From: Chryseobacterium capnotolerans
Lineage (GTDB): Bacteria > Bacteroidota > Bacteroidia > Flavobacteriales > Weeksellaceae
Assembly: GCF_021278965.1 (NCBI RefSeq)
Contig: NZ_CP065589.1
Coordinates: 2,733,001 to 2,797,000, forward strand
DNA length: 64,000 bases
Reading direction: 5' to 3'
Made by a program: the position numbers and the translations under genes. The notes beneath the pieces are model-generated. The model made no database searches and was not told the origin of the DNA. It saw only the letters and a program-made list of their open reading frames with translations. Of the stretch, positions 1 to 9,829 are shown in pieces; position 1 is the stretch's first letter, and each line of letters starts with the position of its first letter.

Positions 1-49
1 AAAACTCCGTGACCGTCCTCACGATTATGGAGTGAGGGAGATCACAGTT

Positions 50-613
50 CTATATGGATAAACGGCTCAGGGTTTCCCGCGAAACTCCCAGATAAGATGC
101 CAGTAATGATTTTGGGACACGCTGTACCAGAGACGGATATTTTTTCAATAATTGCTCGTAGCGTTCTTTTATTCCGGTTGTCATGGTAGAAATAATTCGT
201 TGTTGTGCTGAAATAAATCCCATATAGGCTTTTTCCAGAAAGAAATGCTCCATTTTAGGGTGAATACTGCAGATTTTTCTATAATCCTCAAGCGTAAGAC
301 ATAGTACTTCTGTATCTTCCAGGCATATCAGTGACATGGTTGCCTTTTTACTGTGATAATAAGCGGGAAAATCGGTTTCCCACCAGTCTTCCATTGCAAA
401 TCCTACAATATGCTCTTTTCCTGCACCATCAGTATAAATTAATTTCAGAAGACCTTTCAGGACAAAGTAATTGTAGGGCACAAGCTCTCCTTCCTGTACT
501 AAGAACTGGTGTTTTTTGTATTTTTTATAGATAAAACAGGAGGATATATATTCAAACTCTTCATCACTAAGAGGAAGTATTTTTTCGATATGGGTTCTTA
601 ACTGATCCGGCAT
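50..613 (-). CDS. Crp/Fnr family transcriptional regulator
   Basis: This 187-residue protein has the Crp/Fnr layout. An N-terminal cyclic-nucleotide-binding-like beta roll carries the usual 'F-VQEGE' and 'FVLKGLLKLIY' pattern at about residues 37-60. A C-terminal helix-turn-helix carries the family's recognition helix motif 'LGVSRETLSRL'. The protein ends only two residues after that motif, so the C-terminus is slightly short. An indel near base 60 is possible. The ligand is unknown, because Flavobacterial members rarely keep the cAMP-contact residues. It lies 10 bases downstream of the SUKH gene on the same strand and may be co-transcribed with it. The family is clear, but targets cannot be read from the sequence. 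Confidence 0.85.
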   Translation of the reverse strand: MPDQLRTHIEKILPLSDEEFEYISSCFIYKKYKKHQFLVQEGELVPYNYFVLKGLLKLIYTDGAGKEHIVGFAMEDWWETDFPAYYHSKKATMSLICLEDTEVLCLTLEDYRKICSIHPKMEHFFLEKAYMGFISAQQRIISTMTTGIKERYEQLLKKYPSLVQRVPKSLLASYLGVSRETLSRLSI

Positions 614-623
614 ATTCTATTGT

Positions 624-1346
624 TTATGACTCCGAAAATTCTGTATAATTAAAACTTCTGTTCAAGTATTCAGAGGCGATCTCCTTATTTAAAATCTCTT
701 CTACTTCATCAAATGTCACCAACCCTTCTGTTTCAAATGAGCCACCATTAGGAACATTATAGGTATATTCAAAAATATCACGTTGATAAATGGTATTCAG
801 GATTTCTACCTGTCTTGCCGTAAGATAAGCCTCATGTGTTTTTAACTGATTGAAGAGGTTTTGCTTCAGATCTTTTTCTTCCTCTTCATAAAACATAGAA
901 TCTTCATTGATCTCTGCTACCGATTCGAGGAGCTGACGAAAAATAAAATCCTGAAAATTTCCGGCTAATACCTCAGCTTCTTCATCATCGTGAGGAATAA
1001 GTGTCACAGGAACTTCCCCATTCTTCTGCAAATCAAACTGAAAAACATACAGATCTCCGGCTCCATTCTGTGCAAATGGAATGAACTGATAATCTGAATG
1101 GATATTTCTGTAATCTTCTTCATCAGACATTTCATCAATAGAGGTTTCAACAAGTTCCTGGTCATTCCAGATTTCAATATCAAATCCAAATAAAAGTAAG
1201 GGCGGATTTTCTTTTAGCTTCGGAAAAGTATCATAATACCAGTTGGATCCGGATACGCCCCAATCCAGCATATTATTTTCAGCTAATCGCCTATAGATTT
1301 CAGGGTACTGAATAGTATATTTTTGTTCTAATTCTGCTAAATTCAT
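624..1346 (-). CDS. SMI1/KNR4-type (SUKH) domain protein
   Basis: This is an acidic 240-residue protein. Its first 145 residues fit the SUKH (SMI1/KNR4) fold: an N-terminal helix 'LEQKYTIQYPEIYRRL', a strand segment 'LLLFGFD', and the family hallmark 'FIPFAQNGAGDLYVFQFD' at about residues 87-104. The C-terminal third is acidic and helical and I do not recognise it. SUKH proteins are widespread immunity proteins of contact-dependent and polymorphic toxin systems, but many stand-alone members have unknown roles. No partner toxin is adjacent here. The frameshifted gene just upstream overlaps its start. The fold assignment is fairly secure and the function is inferred. Confidence 0.75.
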   Translation of the reverse strand: MNLAELEQKYTIQYPEIYRRLAENNMLDWGVSGSNWYYDTFPKLKENPPLLLFGFDIEIWNDQELVETSIDEMSDEEDYRNIHSDYQFIPFAQNGAGDLYVFQFDLQKNGEVPVTLIPHDDEEAEVLAGNFQDFIFRQLLESVAEINEDSMFYEEEEKDLKQNLFNQLKTHEAYLTARQVEILNTIYQRDIFEYTYNVPNGGSFETEGLVTFDEVEEILNKEIASEYLNRSFNYTEFSES

Positions 1347-1723
1347 TGTTTTTTTTTATAATTTGATTTGATTCTTTTATATTATCCCAACATATCGCAC
1401 ATACAATTTTGTAATCGCAATCCAAAGACCATTGATCCTGTTCTTCATCTGTCCTGGTTTTGCTAAGTTTTTGTTCACATTTATTGCCCCAAGCCATACC
1501 TTCCTGCTCATATTCGTGAAAACCTATCGGATCATTACTGCCTCCAAGAAGGTGTCTGCATATTAATTTCAAATTCTTCTTTGATAGGAATAACATTATT
1601 TTTGATGGGAACTTCCCGGCATTCAGGAAGCTGAAATTTGTCAAAAATATTTCCCTGTTTGTCTATTACTGAGAAATAATAATCTTCCTTAGGATGAAAG
1701 GAAAGCAAGGTGTACAAATTCAT
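1300..1723 (-). pseudogene. Small hypothetical protein, split by a one-base indel
   Basis: Two overlapping frames read as one protein. The first frame starts at 1723 (MNLYTLLSFHPKEDYYF...) and stops near 1535. The second resumes as 'LLGGSNDPIGFHEYEQ' and stays open to 1300. One extra base around 1545-1556 accounts for the break, turning an expected 'MQTLLGGSND' into 'MQTPSWRQ' plus a stop. Two Cys pairs lie in the second half ('CDYKIVCAIC'). I do not recognise the family. The tail overlaps the start of the SUKH gene by 46 bases, beside a run of nine T on the plus strand, so the true end is uncertain. It may be a real mutation or a sequence error. Confidence 0.5.
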
Positions 1724-1757
1724 ATCTCTAATTTCTCAAAGTGCTTATTGTCTTATT

Positions 1758-2344
1758 TTATTTCAGTAATCCATCAATTTGTTCATAAAAAGAAGCTTTA
1801 CTATAATCAGCAACTCCGGTATGATGAAGCCGGATTACTCCTTTTTATCCAGTACAACAGTAGTAGGCAGTGAACCGTTATAAAGTTCTCCAGGAATGCT
1901 GCCCGCAGGAGTTATAAAAGGAACTGTAAACCCTTTTTCTTTTAAATAGGTTTTTCCCAAATTCGGATTATCATCAAGATTTACGGTAAGGAATACCATA
2001 TCAGAATGGTTTTTATATTTTCCGTATAGCTCTTCAACCGATGGAAATTCGGCACGGCACGGAGGACACCATGAAGCCCAGAAGTTGATAAAAACTACTT
2101 TATCTTTCAGATGAGAGGGATCAATAAGAGTTCCATCTTCATTCTTCAGCATCAAACCTGTATAGGCCACTGTATTTCCCGGTCTCTCCTTAGATTCGGA
2201 AATTCTGGAATTGAGAATTCCTGTGGATGCTACCTGTCTCATCAGCCAAGCCTTCGCATCCGGGTTAATCAATATGATTATGAACACCCCTGTTAATAAT
2301 ATAGTGGAAAGGTTACCCATGATCCACTTTTTAAGATTTCCCAT
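1758..2344 (-). pseudogene. TlpA-like thioredoxin-fold protein, frameshifted near the C-terminus
   Basis: The protein has an N-terminal membrane anchor (about residues 9-28) followed by a TlpA/ResA-type thioredoxin domain with the redox motif 'WASWCPPCRAEFP' and the cis-Pro region 'GSLPTTVVLDKK'. Such proteins reduce disulfides or support cytochrome c maturation on the periplasmic side. As written, the frame stops at 1835 straight after 'VLDKKE'. Restoring one A to the A5 run (plus-strand T5, 1842-1846) continues it as 'GVIRLHHTGVADYSK' and on to a stop at 1758-1760, the normal TlpA ending. The missing tail holds a conserved strand and helix. The break is therefore either inactivating or, more likely, a homopolymer error. 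Confidence 0.8.
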
Positions 2345-2784
2345 ACTCTTTAATCATTCTTCACAGGCAAGATAAGTTTAAAATTTGGATTAAGAAGGTT
2401 TAAAAAAGGAAAAAAATTATACTTCAGACCCAACATTTGAACCATTCAAAGTTAAAATATTAAACAATTAAAACTATTTTTTAATAAAAAATTAAATAAA
2501 GAAATAAAAAACCATCAATTCATTCACTTACAGTTTTCCCCATCATAATTCGTTTTTCATTCAATAAAAACACAACAACTTAAAGATCAATCAATTTCCA
2601 ATAGCAAATTCTCATAATCTTTAGTATTAACATTTCCAGAAACACTGATTAACAATAGAAAAAACATCTTTTTTCCAAGAATAGAGGCCTTTTGCATGTA
2701 ACTAATTCCTTATTCTGTCAACTAATCATCAGGAAACGATAAATAAGTTACTATAGAAAAGGTCTACTATTTTAAAAAAAACTA
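2345..2784. other. AT-rich intergenic region between divergent genes
   Basis: This 440-base gap separates the minus-strand thioredoxin gene from the plus-strand TonB receptor gene and must hold the promoters of both. It is very AT-rich with many A and T runs. I see no convincing open frame, RNA gene or strong hairpin, and no promoter match good enough to place. Confidence 0.5.
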
Positions 2785-5118
2785 ATGCAAACATCTTTTT
2801 TAAAAATTACCGCAGCCACTGCTGCGCTCTGTTTCAGCACTGTGATGATGGCCCAACAGCAAACCCACTCCATAAGCGGAACAGTAAAGGATAAAAAAAA
2901 CGGCGAATTGCTGATTGGTGTAACAGTAAAAGTAAGCGATAATCCTTCGATTAACGTTGTAGCCAATGAATATGGTTTCTATTCTCTATCGCTTCCTGAA
3001 GGAGATCACACCATTATAATTTCTTATCCAGGCTATACAGATTTTGAACAACAGATTAAAGTTGATCAGAACATGAAGCTGGATCTTCTTCTCAATCCGG
3101 AAGAGCAAAAATCCAATACAATAGATGAAGTGGTTGTTTCCGGTGTTAAAAAGGATAAAAATCTTTCAAGTGCCCAGATGGGAACTGAAACATTGAATAT
3201 CAAAAACATAGAGAAACTTCCTGTACTATTTGGGGAAAAAGATGTTATGAAAACCATACAGCTTCTGCCGGGGATTAAAAGCAACGGTGAAGGAAGCAGC
3301 GGATTCAGTGTACGAGGAGGTGCCACGGATCAAAACCTGATTCTTCTGGATGAAGCTCCGGTGTATAATGCTTCGCATTTGCTTGGTTTTTTCAGTACAT
3401 TCAATAGTGACGCTCTGAAGGATGCCAGCATTATCAAAGGAAATAGTCCGGCTCAGTATGGTGGACGTCTTTCTTCCGTAATGGACGTGAAAATGAAAGA
3501 CGGAAACAACAAAAATTATAATATCAACGGTGGAATCGGACTGATTAGCAGCAGGCTGAGTGTAGAAGGACCGCTTCAGAAGGAAAAGTCTTCTTTCATC
3601 GTATCAGGAAGAAGAACATATGCTGATTTATTCCTCAAATCTTCTAAAGATTATAAAGACAACAAATTATATTTTTATGATCTTAACCTGAAAGCTAATT
3701 ATCAGATCAATGAAAATAACCGACTCTATATTTCGGGATATTTCGGAAGAGATGTATTAGGGTTAGGAGATACATTCAATACCGATTGGGGAAATACCAC
3801 TGCAACATTACGATGGAACAGTATTATCAACAGCAAATTGTTCTCCAATACTTCCCTTATCTACAGCAATTATGATTATAAAATCAGTCTGAAAAATAAT
3901 GAAAGTGAGTTTAATTTAAATTCAAAGATACAGGACTGGAATCTTAAACAGGACTTTACCTGGTTTGCAGGAAACAAGCATTCTGTACGTTTTGGCCTGC
4001 AATCTATTTATCATACGCTGACACCCAGTAGCGCATCAGGAACCATTGTGAACTCTTTCTCAAGAAATCCAAGGTATTCATGGGAAAACGCAGTGTATAT
4101 TAATGATGATTTTAAAGCAACTGAAAAGCTGACCATCAATTATGGGATGAGACTTTCCCTATTCAGTGTATTGGGCGGAGATACTTTCAACTCTTATGAA
4201 AATGGCATGCTTACTGGAAGCCAGTATTTAGAAAAAGGAAAATTCGGAAAAACATATACCAACCTTGAACCTCGTATTACTGCAAATTACCGAATTAATG
4301 AAGTGAGCAGTGTGAAAGGAGGTTATTCCAGAAATACCCAGAACCTTCACCTTTTAAGCAACAGCAGCAGCGGAAATCCAACAGACCAATGGATTGGAAG
4401 CAGCTATTCAGTAAAACCTGAAATTGCAGATCAGATCAGTGCGGGCTACAGCAGAAATTTCAATAACAACAATTATGAGGTGAATGCTGAAATCTATTAC
4501 AAATCTATGCAAAACCAGATCGACTTCAAAAATGGGGCTCAGATTGGCTTCAGTACTGCTGCGGATGTAGAAAGCGAACTGCTATTTGGGAAAGGAAGAG
4601 CTTACGGGCTGGAACTTATTGCCAAAAAGAAAAGCGGAAAGCTGACAGGCTGGATTTCCTATACTCTATCTAAAACTGAGAGAAAGATTGATGGAATCAA
4701 TGATAATCAATGGTACAACGCCAGAATGGACAAAACCCATGATCTTTCTGTAGTGGCTACCTACCAGCTTAATTCAAAATGGACCCTTTCCGGACTCTTC
4801 CTTTACAGTACAGGAAATGCAGTAACTTTCCCTGTTGGAAAATATGAACTGAACGGACAAACGATATTCCAATACAACAGCAGAAATGCTGACAGAATGC
4901 CTGCTTATCACAGAATGGATCTTAGTGCCACTTACGAACCGGAATCAAACAAGCGTTTCCGCGGATCATGGACGTTCGGAATTTACAACCTGTATGGCCG
5001 TGAAAATGCCTATACTATCAATTTCGAGGACAACCCGAACAATCCGGGAACAACCCGCGCCATGCAGACTTCCCTATTTCGCTGGGTTCCTAACATCACT
5101 TACAATTTCAAATTTTAA
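2785..5118 (+). CDS. TonB-dependent receptor with carboxypeptidase-regulatory-like N-terminus
   Basis: This 777-residue outer-membrane transporter begins with a signal peptide (about residues 1-23, ending 'VMMAQQQ'). A CarboxypepD_reg-like beta-sandwich follows (about 28-108, 'SISGTVKDKKNGELLIGVTV'). Next comes the plug (about 120-230, with 'GFSVRGGATDQNLILLDEAPVYN'), then a 22-stranded-type barrel ending in an aromatic 'YNFKF' tail suited to BAM insertion. It is shorter than SusC proteins and lacks their signature. The DUF4249 lipoprotein gene starts three bases after its stop, a common Bacteroidota pairing in which the lipoprotein is thought to act with the receptor. The substrate cannot be read; peptide, metal or polymer uptake are all possible. 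Confidence 0.9.
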   Translation: MQTSFLKITAATAALCFSTVMMAQQQTHSISGTVKDKKNGELLIGVTVKVSDNPSINVVANEYGFYSLSLPEGDHTIIISYPGYTDFEQQIKVDQNMKLDLLLNPEEQKSNTIDEVVVSGVKKDKNLSSAQMGTETLNIKNIEKLPVLFGEKDVMKTIQLLPGIKSNGEGSSGFSVRGGATDQNLILLDEAPVYNASHLLGFFSTFNSDALKDASIIKGNSPAQYGGRLSSVMDVKMKDGNNKNYNINGGIGLISSRLSVEGPLQKEKSSFIVSGRRTYADLFLKSSKDYKDNKLYFYDLNLKANYQINENNRLYISGYFGRDVLGLGDTFNTDWGNTTATLRWNSIINSKLFSNTSLIYSNYDYKISLKNNESEFNLNSKIQDWNLKQDFTWFAGNKHSVRFGLQSIYHTLTPSSASGTIVNSFSRNPRYSWENAVYINDDFKATEKLTINYGMRLSLFSVLGGDTFNSYENGMLTGSQYLEKGKFGKTYTNLEPRITANYRINEVSSVKGGYSRNTQNLHLLSNSSSGNPTDQWIGSSYSVKPEIADQISAGYSRNFNNNNYEVNAEIYYKSMQNQIDFKNGAQIGFSTAADVESELLFGKGRAYGLELIAKKKSGKLTGWISYTLSKTERKIDGINDNQWYNARMDKTHDLSVVATYQLNSKWTLSGLFLYSTGNAVTFPVGKYELNGQTIFQYNSRNADRMPAYHRMDLSATYEPESNKRFRGSWTFGIYNLYGRENAYTINFEDNPNNPGTTRAMQTSLFRWVPNITYNFKF

Positions 5119-5121
5119 ATC

Positions 5122-5925
5122 ATGAAAAAAGCATTCTTTATCATATTATCTGCATTTGCATTAACGTCTTGTGAAAAAGAGATAGACCTGGATCTAACCG
5201 ACCAAAGTGGAAATATTGTCATTGAAGGAAATGTTACAGATAAAAACGATGCATATATCGTAAAAATAACCAAATCTGTTGGTTTTGCCCAACCTAATCA
5301 ATATCCGGCTGTTACTGATGCCCAAGTTATTTTAAGTGATAATACCGGACAAACAGAAACACTGGAATATTCAGGAGGAGGAGAATATAAAACAAGTACT
5401 TTTCTTGGTGTACCCGGGAGAACTTATACTCTTAAGGTTTTGGCAGAAGGAAAACAATACACCGCTCAAAGTACTATGCCTGAAGCTGTAGAACTGGAAG
5501 GTCTTGTACAGGATACTTTTATGTTTGGGAGTAAAAAAACATACACTCTTCTGCCTGTTTTTACAGACCCTGCAGAATTGGGTAACCGCTATCTATTAAG
5601 TTTTACTGTCAATAATTTGTCTAAAAAGTACATCAGTGTGCTTTCTGACAACTTAAACAATGGATTACCCAATCAATGGACTTTGGGACTTCCGAATGAC
5701 GATAATAAAGGAAGAGATCATGAAGTAGTGGTTGGTGATGTTATTCATGTTGAGATGCAGTCCATCGACACTAATATATTCACCTATTACAGTGCCCTTC
5801 TTAAGATCTCGGAAGGATATGGCGGCAGTGTTACCCCTGCCAATCCGCCAAGTAATATCAGCAATGGAGCGTTGGGATATTTCTCTGCACATACAGTAAG
5901 AACAATGGTTACACAGATTCAATAA
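5122..5925 (+). CDS. DUF4249 family lipoprotein
   Basis: This is a 267-residue lipoprotein. The signal peptide ends in the lipobox 'FALTSCEKEIDLDL', so Cys17 should be lipidated. The body matches the DUF4249 pattern, with 'GNIVIEGNVTDKNDAYIVKITKSV' near the N-terminus followed by a 'PAVTDAQVILSDNTGQ' strand. It is translated right after the TonB receptor, whose stop codon lies three bases upstream, so the two are surely one operon. Family members probably sit on the cell surface as partners of their receptor, but no molecular role is established. A strong terminator follows at 5949-5986. Confidence 0.85.
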   Translation: MKKAFFIILSAFALTSCEKEIDLDLTDQSGNIVIEGNVTDKNDAYIVKITKSVGFAQPNQYPAVTDAQVILSDNTGQTETLEYSGGGEYKTSTFLGVPGRTYTLKVLAEGKQYTAQSTMPEAVELEGLVQDTFMFGSKKTYTLLPVFTDPAELGNRYLLSFTVNNLSKKYISVLSDNLNNGLPNQWTLGLPNDDNKGRDHEVVVGDVIHVEMQSIDTNIFTYYSALLKISEGYGGSVTPANPPSNISNGALGYFSAHTVRTMVTQIQ

Positions 5926-5948
5926 ACTATCTTATATATTATACAATA

Positions 5949-5986
5949 AAAAGCGGTTATTCCAAGATACTGGAATAACCGCTTTT
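5949..5986. terminator. Strong bidirectional terminator hairpin
   Basis: There is a perfect 16-bp inverted repeat, AAAAGCGGTTATTCCA with its complement, around a 6-base loop. It lies 23 bases after the DUF4249 stop. The A and T tracts at both stem ends suit termination in either direction. Confidence 0.9.
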
Positions 5987-6264
5987 CATTGTATTGAGTG
6001 ATTTAAATGCATTGTATGATAAGTTTTAAAAACACTCATCCTAAAAACAACTGGATAAAATAAATAAGTAAAAAAAATAATTTAGAATGTCAGCAACCGC
6101 TGTGAAAAACATGTCGACTTAAATTTTTACCCAGTGTTCTTAATATCGTTTTAGACAAGGATTAGTACACTCAAATACACTCCTTTCTCTCTTTATGTAT
6201 AAGATTAATGGCTGATATTTACCTAGCTAAACAGATAGATATCCTTATTCAAAATCTATTTTAT

Positions 6265-6272
6265 TACTTTTG
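6265..6272 (+). promoter_or_regulatory. Possible -7 element (TACTTTTG) upstream of the Crp/Fnr gene
   Basis: TACTTTTG fits the Bacteroidota TAnnTTTG consensus and lies about 105 bases before the regulator gene at 6377. I do not see a good TTTG box at the expected distance upstream. The rest of 5987-6376 shows no gene. Confidence 0.3.
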
Positions 6273-6376
6273 TAAAATTAATTCGTTCGGGCAGAAAATC
6301 TGGTGATTTATATCGGTTTAAAATGTGATTTAAGTTACAAACTGAGCGTTTATTCACTAGCCTGCGTAGAAAAATT

Positions 6377-7063
6377 ATGATCTCAAAATTTATTTTCAAC
6401 AATCAGTATCTTTTTGATGAACTTCCTGAATATGATAAGGATTTGCTTCTAAAGGCCATGAAAACTAAAAACTATCGTAAAAATGAGGCTATATTTACAG
6501 ATGGTACAAAGCCTAACGGTATTTACTATCTCAATGAAGGGAAAATAAAAAAATATAAAGTAGATAATGATGGCAGGGAACAGATCATCTATATCTACAG
6601 TTCCGGGGAGTTTTTCGGATATTCGGCCATTTTGAGCCATGAATCTTATGGAGATACCACTTCCACTCTTGAAAATTCTGTGATCTCTTTTATTTCGAAA
6701 GACAGTTTTCTCGAAATTTTAGACCAATCCCCTGTTTTTTCGAGGCTTTTATTAAAATCTTTAAGCCATGAATTCAGTGTTATGGCAAATCTTATTGCCA
6801 TTTTATCTCACCGAACCGTCAGAGAGCGGGCTGCCTTAAGCTTACTCATCCTTCACGATAAGTATAAATCCAATGATATTCCTGGAGAAGAAGTACTGAT
6901 TTCCCTTTCACGGGTAGACCTTGCCAATATGGTAGGAACTGCCAGAGAAACTCTTGCCCGCATTCTCAATGATTTCAAGCAGGAGAAACTGATCAGATCA
7001 GAAGGAAGAAAAATACAAATCCTTGACTGTAAACAATTAATACATATTGCTAATTTTTATTAA
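6377..7063 (+). CDS. Crp/Fnr family transcriptional regulator
   Basis: This 228-residue regulator has a cyclic-nucleotide-binding-like domain at about residues 15-130 ('IFTDGTKPNGIYYLNEGKIKKYKV', 'GEFFGYSAILSHESY'). A Crp-type winged helix-turn-helix follows at about 150-225 ('SRVDLANMVGTARETLARILNDF', then 'EKLIRSEGRKIQILD'). It is full length, unlike the shorter Crp-like proteins at 50-613 and 51144-51662. No Cys cluster is present, so an Fnr-type iron-sulfur oxygen sensor is unlikely. The gene is monocistronic by spacing, and the VOC gene begins 119 bases downstream behind its own possible promoter. Targets are unknown. Confidence 0.9.
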   Translation: MISKFIFNNQYLFDELPEYDKDLLLKAMKTKNYRKNEAIFTDGTKPNGIYYLNEGKIKKYKVDNDGREQIIYIYSSGEFFGYSAILSHESYGDTTSTLENSVISFISKDSFLEILDQSPVFSRLLLKSLSHEFSVMANLIAILSHRTVRERAALSLLILHDKYKSNDIPGEEVLISLSRVDLANMVGTARETLARILNDFKQEKLIRSEGRKIQILDCKQLIHIANFY

Positions 7064-7182
7064 TCAACCAATTCCGCTATCAACCTTGAAAAAATAGTTT
7101 TCCGGTTTTAAAATCCTACTGACATCCTGTTGTCATAGCCTGCTCTTAATTTTGTATCAAATTATATTAAATACAAGATTAT

Positions 7183-7581
7183 ATGAAATTAACATCGTTA
7201 AGAATCATCACAAAAGACATCAAGCAATCGGTTCAGTTCTATGAAAAAGCAATGGGACTGGCAGCCCAATGGTACACTGAAGATTTTGCTGAGCTTACTA
7301 CCAGTTCCATTACCATAGCTATTGGAAGCACACTTACCATGAAAATGTTTGGAGGTACACATCTTACAGAATCCAAAGGTCCTACCCGTACGATTATCGA
7401 ATTTTTAGTCGCTGATGTGGATACGGAATATGAAAAAATAAAGGCCCTTACAGATCATATTATACAGGAACCTACCACAATGCCATGGGGCAACCGCTCT
7501 CTCCTGTTCTGTGATCCGGATGGAAATATGATTAACTTTTTTAGTCCGGTAAGCCCGGAAGCGATTCAAAAGTTTAGTTAA
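7183..7581 (+). CDS. VOC superfamily (glyoxalase/bleomycin resistance-like) protein
   Basis: This is a 132-residue single-domain VOC protein. It starts with the typical 'LRIITKDIKQSVQFYEKAMGL' strand-helix and ends with 'MPWGNRSLLFCDPDGNMINFFSPV', where the 'DPDGN-I-F' signature marks the second beta-alpha-beta-beta-beta unit. VOC proteins form metal-binding dimers that act as isomerases, dioxygenases or drug-binding proteins. The substrate is not readable. A TAATTTTG box at 7147-7154 may be its -7 element. It appears to be monocistronic. Confidence 0.8.
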   Translation: MKLTSLRIITKDIKQSVQFYEKAMGLAAQWYTEDFAELTTSSITIAIGSTLTMKMFGGTHLTESKGPTRTIIEFLVADVDTEYEKIKALTDHIIQEPTTMPWGNRSLLFCDPDGNMINFFSPVSPEAIQKFS

Positions 7582-7611
7582 AGATGGAAGCCGGAAGATG
7601 GAGGATGGAAG
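7582..7611. repeat. Purine-rich short tandem-like repeat (GGAAGATGGAGG type)
   Basis: Right after the VOC stop, variants of GATGGAAG recur about every ten bases (GATGGAAG, GGAAGATGG, GGATGGAAG). I recall similar tracts in intergenic regions of related bacteria. No role can be read from it. Confidence 0.4.
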
Positions 7612-7775
7612 CTACTTTTAGTCACCTAATGGATCACTGTCTATTGTAATACTTACTTGGCAAGTTAGTATTGTTTAATATTTTCCGGTTTTCTTCCCCC
7701 TTAAAGGATATATTCTCACTGGTTTTACTTTTCTGGTTATACAATTTTTCGTAAGTTAGGGCTTCAAACCAATCC

Positions 7776-9374
7776 ATGAAATATATTCTTCAGGCCTTTA
7801 TAGCCCTTTTATTACTGCAATCCTGCCAGTCAGATGAGTTAAAAGTAAGCTTTAAAACAATAGAAATCAATATTCCGGGAACTTTAGGACCGTCTTTAAA
7901 GCATAAATCAAAATATTACTGTTATTTTGAAAAAGATAATCCATTGGGCAAATATACCATTGTAGACTTCTACATTCTGGATGAGAGTGGAAAAGTTCAG
8001 GCTACCATTCCACCACCCCCTATTAAGTTTTCGGATTACAATCTAACGGTAAGGAATGATACTATTTTCACCACCAATTACAAGAGCTATGCTTCTTTCT
8101 ATCTTGATGAGAAAAAAAAGAAATGGATAAGAGATTTAAGTACATCAAATATTATTTTCAAAGATCAAAATTATACGGTATTCAATCGTAGTTTAGACGA
8201 TTGCTGCTCTAAAACGTGGTTTAAGGATAATAAGACCGGACAGCAATATGAAGTCTTTACAGAAAATGCGATAGTCAATAAACTTAATAATGTTTATTAC
8301 CTCAGTACACCTACTATGATTCTCAAACTCCAAGATCCAAAGAAACTGGAGGCCAGTGGAAGGTTTAATGCTGATCACCATCCAACTTCTAATGATGACC
8401 CACAAAAGGGAACCGAAGTTTTATACCAAAATAAATTTTCTGGTATGTTTATGTTTCAATCTTCCCTGGCAACATCTTTTGTAGTGAAGCAAAATCTCTA
8501 TCACCTGTATTCGGAGGGTGGCTCCACTAAAATAGTTGTTTTAAAAGATGATAATTTGATCAATATTTTTGATCTTAAAGATGATATCCGCCCTTCCCAA
8601 CCCCTTTATGACAAAAATGACTATTCTCCATATATTGGATATCAAGATGAGTTTGGCTCTTACCGCTCACACTACGCAAAGATGAACTATTTCCCCGGTA
8701 ACGAATATTAGACCATCAGGTTCTCTACTGGTGATCCTAATCGCTCAGGAATTATTGAGATTGACAAAAACAAGCTCAATCTGATTACTTTCAAAAATAA
8801 ATACCGCGAACCTATTCTTGGTGAACCGTACACAAAATTATGGGTTGAAAAGAACTTCATGGATTTCTATCACCATTTTAATACTTTATCTCTCCAGCAG
8901 ATTGATCGCATTGAAAAAAAAAAAGAAAATGCATTGAACCTTACTCAATATTCTATATGTGATGATTGTTGTAGTGATTGCTGTAGTACGTCATGTGATG
9001 AAATTCCAAGAGTGTATCAGAAAATAGAACGCAAGTACATCCATTTGATAACCTCCTATTTTTATTCTCCGGAGAATCAATCACTGAAACTTATTGAATT
9101 CCTATGGAAGACCCAATCCAGAGCAACCATTCATAACAAGGATAATTTTGAGGCCTGGCAAAGTCTGAATACCCACAAAATTTTTGCCCCTAAATTTGAA
9201 TGGCTACACACCTTCTTAAAACAAAAATTGGGAGAACCTGTTTCTGAAAAACCGTCCAAAGTTATATGGGAAACAGAAACACAAATGGTTGAATTGTCAT
9301 ATAATTACGATCATTATAATCCTAACCGTAATACTAATACTAAGCTTACGCTATATAAAAAGCAAAAGAATTGA
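7776..9374 (+). pseudogene. Large lipoprotein gene interrupted by one in-frame TAG
   Basis: The frame starts at 7776 with a lipoprotein signal (lipobox 'LLLLQSCQSDE'). It runs 311 codons to a TAG at 8709-8711, then continues open in the same frame through 'TIRFSTGDPNRSGIIEIDKN' to a stop at 9374. Together it is about 532 codons. A second initiation at 8859 (MDFYHHF...) is possible but would omit the 49 codons that connect smoothly to the first part. The downstream half contains a Cys-rich stretch 'CDDCCSDCCSTSCDE'. I do not recognise the family. A single substitution could have created the stop. Sequence error, true nonsense mutation or readthrough are all possible. Confidence 0.65.
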
Positions 9375-9415
9375 TACTGGTTTTAAGTTGAAAACAGATC
9401 ATATATCATCATAAA

Positions 9416-9443
9416 AAAAGGAGGCTTTCATTGCCTCCCTTTT
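9416..9443 (+). terminator. Terminator downstream of the interrupted lipoprotein gene
   Basis: An A-rich stem AAAAGGAGGC pairs with GCCTCCCTTTTC around a 7-base loop, with one bulged C. It lies about 40 bases after the stop at 9374. Confidence 0.7.
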
Positions 9444-9740
9444 CTCTTGTACTAGTAACCACACCTTGGATTTCTTTATAGTAATTTGTGTTTTTTTCTT
9501 ATCATTTGGTTTTTTCAAGAAATCCACGTTTAAGGTCATTCATACGCTTCTATATTAATCTCATCACTTGTTAATTCCTTCTCATCACTTGTGTTTTATA
9601 TAACTATAGTTTATTATTTTTACAGTTATCTCATTTACCTGTTTGTTATGAAGTGAAAAAAACTAAAAAAAGCAATTGCATTTCATTTGGTAAATTTTAT
9701 ACTACAAAGTAACGACATCGCAGGATAATATCATCTATAA

Positions 9741-9767
9741 ACCCCATCGATACATATCAGATGGGGT
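9741..9767. terminator. Hairpin downstream of the response regulator gene
   Basis: ACCCCATC and GATGGGGT form an 8-bp stem with an 11-base loop, placed 63 bases beyond the minus-strand regulator stop. The T tract is weak, so termination is only likely. Nothing else is recognisable in 9444-9829. Confidence 0.45.
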
Positions 9768-9829
9768 ATAGATATTTATCGATAAAACAAGGTGAGCATT
9801 GAAGAAGTGTAGAATAGCACTAGGAAAAT

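Noticed and set aside
331..534. Plus-strand frame of 67 codons within the Crp/Fnr gene
   Set aside because: It lies opposite a clear Crp/Fnr gene and has no features of its own.
7582..7611. CRISPR-like repeat
   Set aside because: Repeat units are about ten bases and contiguous, with no spacers and no cas genes.
9741..9767. Riboswitch-like structure
   Set aside because: It is a simple 8-bp hairpin at the 3' side of the regulator gene, better explained as a terminator.
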